64,000 nucleotides of DNA, from positions 1 to 64,000 of IMG/VR virus record IMGVR_UViG_3300037808_002131. The stretch is one strand, 5' to 3'. Both the position numbers and the translations under genes were made by a program. Origin of the DNA: a virus. The notes beneath the pieces are model-generated. The model was not told the DNA's origin. It saw only the letters and a program-made list of their open reading frames with translations, and did not search any database. This document shows positions 16,122 to 24,246 of this stretch, piece after piece; positions within the stretch are counted from its first letter, which is position 1; the number at the start of each line of letters is the position of its first letter.

Positions 16122-16523
16122 ATGGATGGCTCGTCCAAGCTTAAAGTTGGTGATGAAATAAAAGTTTTACTTGATTCAAGACGAAACATCACTGACGACA
16201 AAAGACAATACAAAGATATTGTAAAATTACAAATTATTAAAAGAAAGCAAACATCAAGCGTTTGCTTTGTCCCAAACTATATATTTGTTAAACACACCAA
16301 GAAGTGTAATTCAAAATTAATAAATGAGCTAGATTTAGATAATAAATGGCTTAATACTGACATCATCATTGTATGCGACTCAGCCATAATTGAAGTTGTA
16401 AAGCGTCAAGACGGAGCAGTGTGCGACAACTGTAATCATTTCTACAGTTACGCGGAATATGACGAAAATGAGGACTTTACGTGCTATTTATGCAAGCAAA
16501 ATCCATACAGATGCAAATTTTAA
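16122..16523 (+). CDS. protein with C-terminal zinc ribbon, 133 aa
   Basis: An unrecognised 133-residue protein whose tail carries a CxxC...CxxC zinc ribbon (CDNCNHFYSYAEY followed by CYLCKQNPYRCKF). The ribbon resembles that of the 86-residue protein encoded at 39569-39829 (CVKCNFFNSY...CYKC), suggesting a shared phage domain. The N-terminal 100 residues are basic and strand-rich. No enzymatic motif is seen. Confidence 0.65.
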   Translation: MDGSSKLKVGDEIKVLLDSRRNITDDKRQYKDIVKLQIIKRKQTSSVCFVPNYIFVKHTKKCNSKLINELDLDNKWLNTDIIIVCDSAIIEVVKRQDGAVCDNCNHFYSYAEYDENEDFTCYLCKQNPYRCKF

Positions 16524-16577
16524 ATAATTAATTATTAATTACATCGACATTTTTATATTAAAAATAAACAATATTTT

Positions 16578-17135
16578 ATGAAAATTAAAAGTAAAATAAT
16601 AAAAATAAAAATAAAAATAATGTCAGTATTATTATTGTCTTTATTTTTTTTGACAGTAGGTGTTTCTTTAAAAAATAGAGCTTCAATGCGAGTAAAGACA
16701 GTTCGCACTCCCATATCAGAATTAAATCTAGCCAGAGCTTTAAAGAAAGCGCATTTTAATTTATTTGGATCGTACCCCAGCAAAAACAAACTAATGGTCG
16801 CATGGGCGCAAGTAGGAATTGAAAATCGAAGAGGAAAATCTGTCTATAATCATAATCTGGGAAACATAAGCTCAAGAAAAACAGTTCCATATTATGTTCT
16901 CGCTGGTCGAAGTTATCTTTCCTTTAAGTCATTCAATGATGGGGCGATTGGTTATTGGAAAGTAATTCATAGAATGTGTAAGTCCTCAATACCCTACTTT
17001 GAAAAGGGGTACTCATACGCTGCTGCGCTGCAACTGAAAAAATGTGGGTACTACGAAGCTAACGAAAAGGAATACGCGCGACAAATGACAAGGGTTTACA
17101 TTTATGGCGTTAAAAATATTGCTGATAAAATTTAA
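16578..17135 (+). CDS. membrane-anchored glucosaminidase/lysozyme-like protein
   Basis: A 185-residue protein with a basic N-terminus and a hydrophobic anchor or signal (MSVLLLSLFFLTVGVSL, about 15-31), then a lysozyme-superfamily domain like Glucosaminidase/FlgJ. Seen: VAWAQVGIENRRGKS with the catalytic-type Glu, NHNLGNIS, SFKSFNDGAIGYW, and CGYYEANEKEYARQM. It would hydrolyse glycan strands in the periplasm. Its last 32 nt overlap the start of the lipoprotein gene at 17104 in another frame, so the two are co-translated. This is the fourth clear peptidoglycan-directed enzyme in the window. Confidence 0.7.
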   Translation: MKIKSKIIKIKIKIMSVLLLSLFFLTVGVSLKNRASMRVKTVRTPISELNLARALKKAHFNLFGSYPSKNKLMVAWAQVGIENRRGKSVYNHNLGNISSRKTVPYYVLAGRSYLSFKSFNDGAIGYWKVIHRMCKSSIPYFEKGYSYAAALQLKKCGYYEANEKEYARQMTRVYIYGVKNIADKI

Positions 17136-17340
17136 ATTAATTATATTTTTTGTATTTTCACTTTTTGGCTGCACAACCTCGCAAAGAAGTTATAGATTTG
17201 GTAAATTTAAATGTAAAATAAAAAGAGTTTTGCCAAACTTAGTTTTAAATGCAAGTTCAGGCTTTGTTAATGGATCAAACGAGCAAGTTAATGAAACAAA
17301 AGTACAGGTGAATTTAATTAGCGCGTGTGATTATAAATAA
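17104..17340 (+). CDS. small lipoprotein, 78 aa
   Basis: Begins with a basic, hydrophobic signal (KFKLIIFFVFSLFGC) ending in a lipobox-like LFGC at about residue 23, then a 55-residue mature part with two more cysteines near its ends. It overlaps the 3' end of the glucosaminidase-like gene by 32 nt in a different frame. An overlapping small lipoprotein beside a lysis enzyme suggests an outer-membrane spanin subunit, but no partner i-spanin is visible and the mature part is not proline-rich, so this remains a guess. Confidence 0.6.
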   Translation: MALKILLIKFKLIIFFVFSLFGCTTSQRSYRFGKFKCKIKRVLPNLVLNASSGFVNGSNEQVNETKVQVNLISACDYK

Positions 17341-17378
17341 TCTCTTCGATAGTTTTAATAATATTAAAGCAAATATAC

Positions 17379-17804
17379 ATGAAAAAGATATTCTCAATTG
17401 CGCGGTGTTTTGAAAGAAAGATAGCTCAGTTCCCGAACAGCGTTCCAAATGTTAATAAGCTCTCATTAAATGCAATACAATTTGCAATCAATACGATTCA
17501 AAATTTGAATTTATTCGGAACGAATCCTTTAACTGATTATGATAAGAATAAATTAGAAGAAGTAATAAGAAGACTAGAAGATCAAAATATATACATACCA
17601 GACATTGAGGCTGCGCTAAATTCAGAAAAGATAGAGTCCCAAAGAAGGTTTTTAAAGACTGGGCCTAAAATAACTTTAAATGAAATGAGCCAGCTTGGAA
17701 TAGCCCAAAAAGGAACTCAAATACAAGGCAAAAGCGCTTTAGATAAACTTATTAATTTGAACAACAGTCTTACAAATAAAATAAATATATCGAATTCTAC
17801 TTGA
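17379..17804 (+). CDS. protein of unknown function, 141 aa
   Basis: Not recognised. Basic N-terminus (MKKIFSIARCFERK), then mostly helical, Asn/Leu/Ile-rich sequence with LEEVIRRLEDQNIYIPDIEAAL in the middle. No signal peptide, membrane helix or metal motif. It ends the rightward block and its stop abuts the stop of the convergent DUF2452 gene, leaving no room for a terminator between them. Confidence 0.6.
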   Translation: MKKIFSIARCFERKIAQFPNSVPNVNKLSLNAIQFAINTIQNLNLFGTNPLTDYDKNKLEEVIRRLEDQNIYIPDIEAALNSEKIESQRRFLKTGPKITLNEMSQLGIAQKGTQIQGKSALDKLINLNNSLTNKINISNST

Positions 17805-18275
17805 TTATTCTTCAACTTTTAAATTGATTATTTCTTCTAAATCATTAATATCTTCCCAAGACTGATCTCCTTGTAACTGAAAAGCCCCCATATACCTCCA
17901 AGGAGGGCTGCCATTCCAGTCTTCTAAAGACAAGATAGACCATTGAAGATCGCCATTTTGCTTTTGATAAAGATAATATGTCTGACCTGGTTTTTTTGAA
18001 AAGTTACATTTCGCTTTATGTAACTTTAAACTAAAGTAGGCATCGTCTAAGATACGCTGGGCTTGAGCTTTTAAATACTCAATTTGATCAAAAATGACAC
18101 TTAATTTAGAAGTAGATGCAGCTACAACAGCACTTTCCGCGCTTGTACTTTGCGCTCCAAGGTCGGGAAGCAATACTCTGGGTGAAAGGCGACTTACGCC
18201 GTAAGGAGAGGAGTTATCTCGCTTTTTATGGTTATCTCCACTGTAAGCCACAGCTTTATCTTTTTCTTTAAACAT
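17805..18275 (-). CDS. DUF2452 (C1orf50-like) family protein
   Basis: A 156-residue protein that I recognise as DUF2452, the family of human C1orf50, with members in bacteria. Family features: SPYGVSRLSPRV near the start, SKLSVIFDQIEYLKAQAQ helix, LHKAKCNFSKKPGQTYYLY with the conserved His and Cys, WSILSLEDW, and PWRYMGAFQLQGDQSW at the end. The family has no well-established molecular function that I know of. Its presence in a phage is unusual. It forms the end of a leftward run of small genes. Confidence 0.75.
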   Translation of the reverse strand: MFKEKDKAVAYSGDNHKKRDNSSPYGVSRLSPRVLLPDLGAQSTSAESAVVAASTSKLSVIFDQIEYLKAQAQRILDDAYFSLKLHKAKCNFSKKPGQTYYLYQKQNGDLQWSILSLEDWNGSPPWRYMGAFQLQGDQSWEDINDLEEIINLKVEE

Positions 18276-18284
18276 TTATATCGA

Positions 18285-18623
18285 TTAATATATACAAAGC
18301 TTACCCCAATATATATCTAGAACAGCGATTGTAAATCCTGGAGGTCCAAAGTTATTTTTTAATATTGAAGCAAGCGCTGCCTTTATAAATATAACGACAT
18401 CCGCAAGATCTCTATTATCTAACTCTTCAAAGGACCTAAGGACCATTATTCTTAAATCTAGCTGCTTAATATTGCTAGGGTAATCAGGGTCTGCGGCAAC
18501 TCTTGCGTCAAACTCAGTGCCGCTTATGACTTCATTAATATGCAACTGCCTTACAAGGCGAGTCTGTACATTGTCAGTCAAATCGTTATTTACAAATATA
18601 ATAGCAGAAGGACGAATAACCAT
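18285..18623 (-). CDS. protein of unknown function, 112 aa
   Basis: Not recognised. Begins MVIRPSAIIFVNNDL, contains an acidic helical middle (RSFEELDNRDLADVV) and ends with hydrophobic strands (GFTIAVLDIYWGKL). Lies 9 nt upstream of the DUF2452 gene in the leftward run. Soluble by appearance; a minor structural protein is possible but unsupported. Confidence 0.55.
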   Translation of the reverse strand: MVIRPSAIIFVNNDLTDNVQTRLVRQLHINEVISGTEFDARVAADPDYPSNIKQLDLRIMVLRSFEELDNRDLADVVIFIKAALASILKNNFGPPGFTIAVLDIYWGKLCIY

Positions 18624-18650
18624 TTTGGCCTTGCAATAAATTGAATTATA

Positions 18651-19040
18651 TTATTTTTCTTTTTTTCTCAAACTTTTAAGCGACTCCACTTCAACAGAAT
18701 CACCCTTAAGGGTAACTTTACACTCCTCACCATCCACAATATAGGTAACAGAGCCGTCATCCGCCAACATCGCCGCAGATGCATCGCACAAATTCATATT
18801 TCTTAACATTTCGTTTGTGCCTAAGTAGGCTTCTTTTGCGCCTTCAAGCTTTTCTTTTTGAGCGTCCAACTCAGACTTTAATTTATCATACTTAGACTCT
18901 AATTCTTTATATTTTTTATTACAATCTTTATAACACTTTTCGTGCCTAAGTAATTCTCGCGTCAACTGACCCTTCGTTTTACGGAGTTTGGCCGCTCGCT
19001 TTTGAAGTCTATACGCTAACTTATAAAGTTTTGCATTCAT
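18651..19040 (-). CDS. coiled-coil protein, 129 aa
   Basis: Residues about 10-75 are a long, highly charged coiled coil (RLQKRAAKLRKTKGQL, then KKYKELESKYDKLKSEL), followed by a small beta-rich C-terminal part (DGSVTYIVDGEECKVTL). No function recognised. The layout of a coil plus a small domain fits a scaffolding, spacer or DNA-associated protein. Confidence 0.65.
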   Translation of the reverse strand: MNAKLYKLAYRLQKRAAKLRKTKGQLTRELLRHEKCYKDCNKKYKELESKYDKLKSELDAQKEKLEGAKEAYLGTNEMLRNMNLCDASAAMLADDGSVTYIVDGEECKVTLKGDSVEVESLKSLRKKEK

Positions 19041-19102
19041 AACAATATATGAACATATTACTAATTAAAATAATCATATTAAAAGTTTAAATTGTACAAT
19101 AT

Positions 19103-19378
19103 TTAATTTAAACTTTTATAAAACGAATCAATATTCACGCCTAAAAAGGCGTCATGAATCTCTTGATCTATCTTCTGATCTTTAAGAAAAGTAGGCCACA
19201 CCTCAGAAATCATTCCTATTTCCTTTTTACTCAAACTTAGCAAGTACTCTTTTAGAATATCCTTTTCCATCTTCACGATCAAAGAGGGGGCAGAGGAAAA
19301 TCCCTTTTGAAACTCTAAAAGACGAAACATGCTTCTTAAGGTATTATAAATTTTTATATCACTTTCGACCTTCATCAT
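19103..19378 (-). CDS. protein of unknown function, 91 aa
   Basis: Not recognised. Helical and mixed-charge (MMKVESDIKIYNTLRSMF to NIDSFYKSLN). It follows the 101-residue gene at 19384 after 5 nt, so the pair is probably co-transcribed. Confidence 0.55.
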   Translation of the reverse strand: MMKVESDIKIYNTLRSMFRLLEFQKGFSSAPSLIVKMEKDILKEYLLSLSKKEIGMISEVWPTFLKDQKIDQEIHDAFLGVNIDSFYKSLN

Positions 19379-19383
19379 TGCCT

Positions 19384-19689
19384 TTAATTAAGAATTTTAG
19401 TGCCAGGCGTTACTGCATTTATTTCGCTTTCAATATCCTCTTTCGCCATATCTAAAGTATCCTTAATAAGACCAAGAAAATCTTCTTCGTATATATTAAG
19501 ATCTAAAGATAACTTGACGCTAAAAGATATTAATACTGTTAATAATTCCAGCCTAGAATCATCAAAATTATTTAGTTTAATTATTTCATTGATCGTATTT
19601 TCTATCTTTTCACTATACTCATCCAAATATCTTTCGCTTAGCTCTATTTCAATGTACTCATCTAAGCCCAAATCATCATTTTTACTCAT
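19384..19689 (-). CDS. acidic protein of unknown function, 101 aa
   Basis: An acidic, helical protein (MSKNDDLGLDEYIEIELS, then several Glu/Asp-Leu repeats). No motif recognised. It stands between the exonuclease gene and the 91-residue gene in the leftward run. Confidence 0.5.
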   Translation of the reverse strand: MSKNDDLGLDEYIEIELSERYLDEYSEKIENTINEIIKLNNFDDSRLELLTVLISFSVKLSLDLNIYEEDFLGLIKDTLDMAKEDIESEINAVTPGTKILN

Positions 19690-19701
19690 GAAAATAAAAC
19701 C

Positions 19702-20352
19702 TCAATCAATATAGCAATCAGAAAAATTATCACTTACAATAGATTTAATTGGCTCTATAAATCTTAGAAGCAAGTCTGTAGTCATTCTAACGTCCTCAGC
19801 CGCTTGGTGAGCCTTCCCCCTCTTAACCCCAAAGGATTTGACCAAAGATGTTAAATTGTAATATCTGCGCCTTTTACCAACGCAAAGATCGAATAATGTT
19901 GCAATTTGCTTAGTGTCAAGAACCCTATTATTATTCTCTAAAGCAAATGGAAATGTATCATAAGAGCCTGCCTTTCGCCATAACTCTCTTAATGCGTCAA
20001 TATCAAATTTTGGATTTTGACCAACAAAGACTCTATCCATCGCAGACATTCCATCTTCCATCACCCAAAGCTCAATCTCAGAAATAACATCAGCTGGCTC
20101 TTTGTAGTTCTCTTTTCCAAACTTTGTCAAATGCATAATATCATCACGATTATGACCATTGATCGCTAGAGCCTTATCTTCAATTGTAGAGGGATCTAAG
20201 GCCTTTAGCCGCCACGTGGATTGCTCTCTTGTATAATTTGAACCTTCATCGGAAGTCAGCCGACAAGCTGAAATTTCAATAACATCATTTTTAACTGCAT
20301 CTAATCCAGTGGTCTCGCAGTCTATGACATAAATAACATAACCAGGTATCAT
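19702..20352 (-). CDS. DEDDh exonuclease, second copy
   Basis: A 216-residue DnaQ/RNase T-superfamily 3'-5' exonuclease. Exo I is VIDCETTGL (Asp about 10, Glu about 12), Exo II is GQNPKFDIDAL, and Exo III is KAHQAAEDVRMTTDLL, giving the full DEDDh set. It differs strongly from the exonuclease at 11887-12465, so this is not a recent duplication. RNase T-like or oligonucleotide turnover is possible, as is a proofreading role with a phage polymerase outside the window. Confidence 0.9.
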   Translation of the reverse strand: MIPGYVIYVIDCETTGLDAVKNDVIEISACRLTSDEGSNYTREQSTWRLKALDPSTIEDKALAINGHNRDDIMHLTKFGKENYKEPADVISEIELWVMEDGMSAMDRVFVGQNPKFDIDALRELWRKAGSYDTFPFALENNNRVLDTKQIATLFDLCVGKRRRYYNLTSLVKSFGVKRGKAHQAAEDVRMTTDLLLRFIEPIKSIVSDNFSDCYID

Positions 20353-20403
20353 TGATTTATGAACAGATCAAAACACTCATATCGAATGATTTGATCATGC
20401 TTA

Positions 20404-20592
20404 TTAATCAGAGTCTTCGTCATTCGAAAATTTTAATGAAACACTTGAGCTTGCTGAAATTTTAGACAAATATATACTTATACGTTCAGCGGTGACATTA
20501 TCAATAGGTATCTCGATCCGCTGTTTTTTATCATTACTAAATGAAAGAAAAGGGACTTTTCCATTGTACCTTATACCATTATAAATTATCAT
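20404..20592 (-). CDS. small protein of unknown function, 62 aa
   Basis: A short protein (MIIYNGIRYNGKVPFLSFS to SLKFSNDEDSD) with beta-strand character and an acidic end. Its start overlaps the stop of the 100-residue gene by 4 nt, indicating translational coupling. No function recognised. Confidence 0.5.
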   Translation of the reverse strand: MIIYNGIRYNGKVPFLSFSNDKKQRIEIPIDNVTAERISIYLSKISASSSVSLKFSNDEDSD

Positions 20593-20891
20593 AATTTAAT
20601 CTTTTTAATATTACTCTTTATATCTTTTAGCTTAAATACACCCGATTTAATTTGAGCTATTAAGAACTGCATACCATCAACTGAAGATAAAAAAGACCTC
20701 TCTTTTTTTGTAAGCCTATTTGAGTTGATGCTAATAATTACTTTTTTATCCCTCAAAACCTCCCAACAAAGACCATTATTTGGAAGCATGACTTTTCTAA
20801 TACTAATTATTTCATGCACAACATTGGAGTCATCGTCAAATAACGCATCCTCTTTGGTCATATTGAAGTTTTTTTCAAATTCAGTTGGCAC
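20589..20891 (-). CDS. protein of unknown function, 100 aa
   Basis: An unrecognised protein with an acidic N-terminal third and a Lys/Ile-rich C-terminus (KDIKSNIKKIKL). Coupled to the 62-residue gene by a 4-nt overlap and lying 32 nt after the FAD oxidoreductase gene. Confidence 0.5.
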   Translation of the reverse strand: MPTEFEKNFNMTKEDALFDDDSNVVHEIISIRKVMLPNNGLCWEVLRDKKVIISINSNRLTKKERSFLSSVDGMQFLIAQIKSGVFKLKDIKSNIKKIKL

Positions 20892-20923
20892 TTTTTTCCA
20901 TTGAAAATTAAAAGCATTACTCT

Positions 20924-22129
20924 TTACTTACAAGCACTATCGGCTGCCACTGAGCCCATAATTGCCGCAGAAAGTATTCCGCTTACCTTTGCACTCTCGC
21001 CCGCTATAAACATATCATCTATTTCAGATTCTAAATTTGAGCCAAGACGTATACCCGCAGCTAATGGTCTAATATTAGGTATATGAAAATATCCATTAGT
21101 CATGATATTTGGTATAAATGCCTGTATTTCCTCTAATTTATCATGCAGCCAATCATATTCTGGAAGTAATGATAACAAGCTATTTTTGTTTCTAAAATTT
21201 TTAATTTTTTCTCGACTAATTCTATCATTATATAATAAATATGAAAGTTTAGCTACACGTTCTGTATATTTAGTGGCTTCATCTTCCACATATTTTGAAT
21301 ATAGTAATGAAAAATACACTTTTTCTGACTTCCAACGATCCTCATTCGAACGGAACGAAGAAATAACCAAATCAGCATGGTCCTCAGGAATAACTGAGCC
21401 AGACCAACTAAATGGACCAATGTTTAAATTATCTTTGTTAATTGATAAGTGAGATTTATTAAGATCCTTCATGTGTAAGGCAGGCATTTCCACCATAACA
21501 CCATACTCAGCAAGACTGTCGTCAGTGTATATTCCAAATTTCTTATAAAGATCAGTAACCCAACGCCAACCAGTACGACCAACGCATAAAATTATTTTTT
21601 TACAAGAATAGTCGCCCTTTTCACTTGATATTAAAAAACGACCCCTTTTCTTGATTACATCGTATACCTCGTTATCAAAGCTCCAAAAAATATTATTATC
21701 TTCAATTTTATTTGATATCACTCTGGACAATTGATGAATGCTGCTAGGTTTCCATTGAATATGAGGATTTAAACTATAATTAAACCCACTATCTTTAATC
21801 TTATTTAAGAAGCTGACGCTAGGAAGCTTGTCTTCTTTTAAATTTAAACTGTTTGCCTTCTCTAACCAAGAATAAACCCACTGGACTGTGGGCCTTACCT
21901 TCCTTCCGTCTATTAATTCTGAGACCTTGTCAGCGTCACCTGGATAAATCTTTCCATCACCACCTGGAAAACAGCCAAGCCACCCCTCCAGCTGCCTTCG
22001 TCGCTTTCCTGGAGGCCTGCCGACATCAAATAATATGGTTTTAACATTTTTATGTCTTTCAGCTATCCTTAACGCCGCAAAAGCCCCGGCAACACCTGCC
22101 CCAATAATACCTACATCAAAATTATCCAT
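20924..22129 (-). CDS. FAD-dependent oxidoreductase
   Basis: A 401-residue flavoprotein. The N-terminal Rossmann motif is VGIIGAGVAGAFAALRIAE (dinucleotide-binding Gly10, Gly12, Gly15), followed by FDVGRPPGKRRR, an inner KKIILCVGRTGWRW strand typical of the second FAD contact, and a C-terminal MFIAGESAKVSGILSAAIMGS in which the Asp/Gly pair contacts the flavin. The layout resembles the broad group of uncharacterised FAD-dependent dehydrogenases; the substrate is unknown. It heads a leftward run after a divergent AT-rich region. Metabolic flavoenzymes are uncommon in phages, so this is a candidate auxiliary metabolic gene. Confidence 0.8.
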   Translation of the reverse strand: MDNFDVGIIGAGVAGAFAALRIAERHKNVKTILFDVGRPPGKRRRQLEGWLGCFPGGDGKIYPGDADKVSELIDGRKVRPTVQWVYSWLEKANSLNLKEDKLPSVSFLNKIKDSGFNYSLNPHIQWKPSSIHQLSRVISNKIEDNNIFWSFDNEVYDVIKKRGRFLISSEKGDYSCKKIILCVGRTGWRWVTDLYKKFGIYTDDSLAEYGVMVEMPALHMKDLNKSHLSINKDNLNIGPFSWSGSVIPEDHADLVISSFRSNEDRWKSEKVYFSLLYSKYVEDEATKYTERVAKLSYLLYNDRISREKIKNFRNKNSLLSLLPEYDWLHDKLEEIQAFIPNIMTNGYFHIPNIRPLAAGIRLGSNLESEIDDMFIAGESAKVSGILSAAIMGSVAADSACK

Positions 22130-22364
22130 AATAATCGCTGAAATATATTATTAATATATAAAAACTAAAAATCCTTATCGTTTAATGCGATATGACAATT
22201 GAGCTTTCATGCCTAGTTAGGCAGAACTCGAACTTTTTATCAGAAAGATTAAATAAAAAATAAAATAAAATAAATGTATAAAGAATTAATTATTAATTAT
22301 TAATAATATAGCATTTAATTAATTAAAATTTATAATTAATTATTATATTATTAATTGGAGAAAA
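22130..22364. other. AT-rich divergent intergenic region
   Basis: The 235 bp between the FAD oxidoreductase (leftward) and the metalloprotease (rightward) are extremely A+T-rich from about 22250 on. They hold a short inverted repeat TGCCTA-gt-TAGGCA near 22209-22222. Promoters for both genes should be here, but I find no convincing -35/-10 pair. No open frame of note. Confidence 0.5.
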
Positions 22365-23012
22365 TTGATTTATTTACTATCACTAATATTGGCGGTAGGT
22401 TTATTTAGCTTATTTTTGAATTTGAATAGCGTCTATTCAAAGCGAAAGGTTATAAGTTACAAATACAAACTTCCTAGAATGATTACCAGAAAGGTAAGAA
22501 TAGATAAAAAATTTAGTAAAAAAGAAAAAAAGATTATTTTACAATCTTTCAAAGAGTGGGAGGAAAAAAGCTGCGGCTTAATAAAGTTTATTATTATAAA
22601 TCATTCAGCCAATCCTTACTTTGTTAAAGATGGTTATTATTATGACAAAGAGCATATTCCCAATTGCAACACAATTGATGTAGTAAGGGCAATTTCTTCA
22701 GATGATATTATAAAATATTTGGATGGCTATTATCAATTAGGCGTTTATGGTTTTGCTTACGGAGATCATGAGCCAGGTTTTATTTTAATTGTAATGAATC
22801 GTTTAAAAACAAAGAAAGCGATTAAAGATGTCACAATGCATGAAATCGGCCACATGCTGGGAATCATGCATTTAGATGATGAATATGCATTAATGCATAA
22901 ATACTATGATAAGAGTAAATGCAAAGGTATATCTAATAAAGATATTAGATCTTTTATATACAATGCATGTTGGGATCCAGATCGAAATCCAAGCGAAACA
23001 ATATTTGATTAA
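22365..23012 (+). CDS. membrane-anchored metzincin zinc protease
   Basis: A 215-residue protein starting at TTG22365 behind TTGGAG. Residues about 2-22 are a hydrophobic signal or anchor (IYLLSLILAVGLFSLFLNL). The rest is a metzincin-type protease: zinc-binding HEIGHMLGIMH (His159, Glu160, His163, His169) followed by a Met-turn YALMH (Met177). The layout resembles matrixin-like enzymes without a propeptide or hemopexin domain. It should act outside the cytoplasm. Possible roles include clearing surface proteins, attacking a competing phage's receptor, or aiding release. It stands alone on the plus strand between leftward blocks. Confidence 0.85.
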   Translation: MIYLLSLILAVGLFSLFLNLNSVYSKRKVISYKYKLPRMITRKVRIDKKFSKKEKKIILQSFKEWEEKSCGLIKFIIINHSANPYFVKDGYYYDKEHIPNCNTIDVVRAISSDDIIKYLDGYYQLGVYGFAYGDHEPGFILIVMNRLKTKKAIKDVTMHEIGHMLGIMHLDDEYALMHKYYDKSKCKGISNKDIRSFIYNACWDPDRNPSETIFD

Positions 23013-23022
23013 GCTCGTCAAT

Positions 23023-23057
23023 AAAAAAACGACTCCCGAAAATATAGAGAGCCGTTT
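23023..23057 (-). terminator. intrinsic terminator after tRNA-Gly
   Basis: On the minus strand AAACGGCTC (23057-23049) pairs with GAGTCGTTT (23036-23028; one G-U pair) around a 12-nt loop and runs into a T tract. It ends transcription just past the tRNA gene. Confidence 0.75.
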
Positions 23058-23063
23058 GGTCGG

Positions 23064-23135
<72 letters not shown>

Positions 23136-23163
23136 AACTTGTTTGTGAATGCCTTATGCTTTA

Positions 23164-23784
23164 TCACTCACTAACTCGTAAAAGAATTCGTGGGGGTTTT
23201 TCCTCCGCAAAGTAAACATCTCCAAATTCTTTTGGCAGGGATGTCTGAATACTTGAAAATTTTAAACTCTTGTATACGTAGTAAGATTTTTCAAGCTCGC
23301 TAGGATCTTCGAAGCCAAGACCTCCACCTCCACCCTTAATATCTAGACTTCGAAAAGACACATCACCACCACCGTTATGGATAAAAGCCAGCCAAATCCA
23401 ATTGACATCATAAGCAAAGTCAATTGGAGCCTCAATAACAGAATTACCCTTCAGATTAAGTGTACCCGAGTCTACAAGCAGACTGCCAGGCAGCCCATTG
23501 GCATTCGCATAAACACCTAACCTAATACTTTTATCACTGTCAACATTACTTGTACATTCAATTGCAATCTTATCAAATTGAACTCGCTGCTCCAAAGACA
23601 TTGGGGCAGCATACAGCGTATGAGCCGGCCTTGCCACCTGTAGGACGCTATCTGGTGTTAATCCAAGTCCATTATCATACCATCTACCTTTAATGAGGCC
23701 TGGTGTTGATATATAAACTGAATTAATGCAAATATCTTTGCCCAAAACTGACACATAAGTGCCTGCGCCTGCCTTAATGCTCAT
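23164..23784 (-). CDS. virion structural protein, tail-fibre-like
   Basis: A 206-residue beta-rich protein. The middle resembles jelly-roll modules seen in phage tail fibres: QRVQFDKIAIECTS, SDKSIRLGVYANANGLPG, LLVDSGTLNLKG, and NWIWLAFIHNGG. The C-terminal 50 residues hold a Gly-rich turn (KGGGGGLGFEDP) and more strands. No enzymatic motif. It lies directly upstream of tRNA-Gly and 4 nt after the basic protein gene, at the end of the tail-fibre block. Confidence 0.65.
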   Translation of the reverse strand: MSIKAGAGTYVSVLGKDICINSVYISTPGLIKGRWYDNGLGLTPDSVLQVARPAHTLYAAPMSLEQRVQFDKIAIECTSNVDSDKSIRLGVYANANGLPGSLLVDSGTLNLKGNSVIEAPIDFAYDVNWIWLAFIHNGGGDVSFRSLDIKGGGGGLGFEDPSELEKSYYVYKSLKFSSIQTSLPKEFGDVYFAEEKPPRILLRVSE

Positions 23785-23787
23785 AAC

Positions 23788-24246
23788 TTATTCTGGCTTA
23801 TAGAACCTTAGAGTCTCTAGGTCTAGACTCCACTTTTCATCACCATTAATGTCAATGCCATAAGACTCGGCTAAGGTTCGGCTTGTTGCAATCATTTCCT
23901 CTTTGACGGCCTGTAGGCCTTTTAAGCATTCGCCTTTGTCTCTTTCGGCCTTTTGTTTTTGAGCCATTTCTTGCATAGCAAGATCTGCAAGAGCCATTTT
24001 TAATCTATTAAATCTACCTTGAATGCTAGATAGTTTCTTCTTGTCCGCTGGCTTTAAATTAATAAAATCCGGCCCCTTATCCGCCGTAGTAGCCTTGATC
24101 TTTGAAGCCCCAGCTGACGTCTTGCGTGTAGAAGTTTTTCTTGACTTAGACTTACTGACCGTCTTTCGCTTAGGCGCATTGCTCACAGTTGATGCTGTAG
24201 AATAACTTCTCTTAGACTTAGTGCTGCTTTTTTTTCTCGCCGCCAT
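23788..24246 (-). CDS. basic histone-H1-like tail plus coiled coil, 152 aa
   Basis: Residues 1-60 are extremely Lys/Arg/Ser/Thr/Ala-rich (AARKKSSTKSKRSYS; SKSRKTSTRKTSAGAS), much like histone H1 tails. Residues about 70-125 form a helical or coiled segment (KKKLSSIQGRFNRLK), and the end is a short folded part. A DNA- or RNA-binding role is inferred from the charge. Its position between tail-fibre genes is odd, as is the compositional contrast with its neighbours. Whether it is in the virion or binds packaged DNA is not visible from sequence. Confidence 0.65.
   Translation of the reverse strand: MAARKKSSTKSKRSYSTASTVSNAPKRKTVSKSKSRKTSTRKTSAGASKIKATTADKGPDFINLKPADKKKLSSIQGRFNRLKMALADLAMQEMAQKQKAERDKGECLKGLQAVKEEMIATSRTLAESYGIDINGDEKWSLDLETLRFYKPE

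Noticed and set aside
22130-22364. Replication origin in the AT-rich divergent region
   Set aside because: High A+T and short palindromes alone are not enough; no iterons or initiator gene is near.
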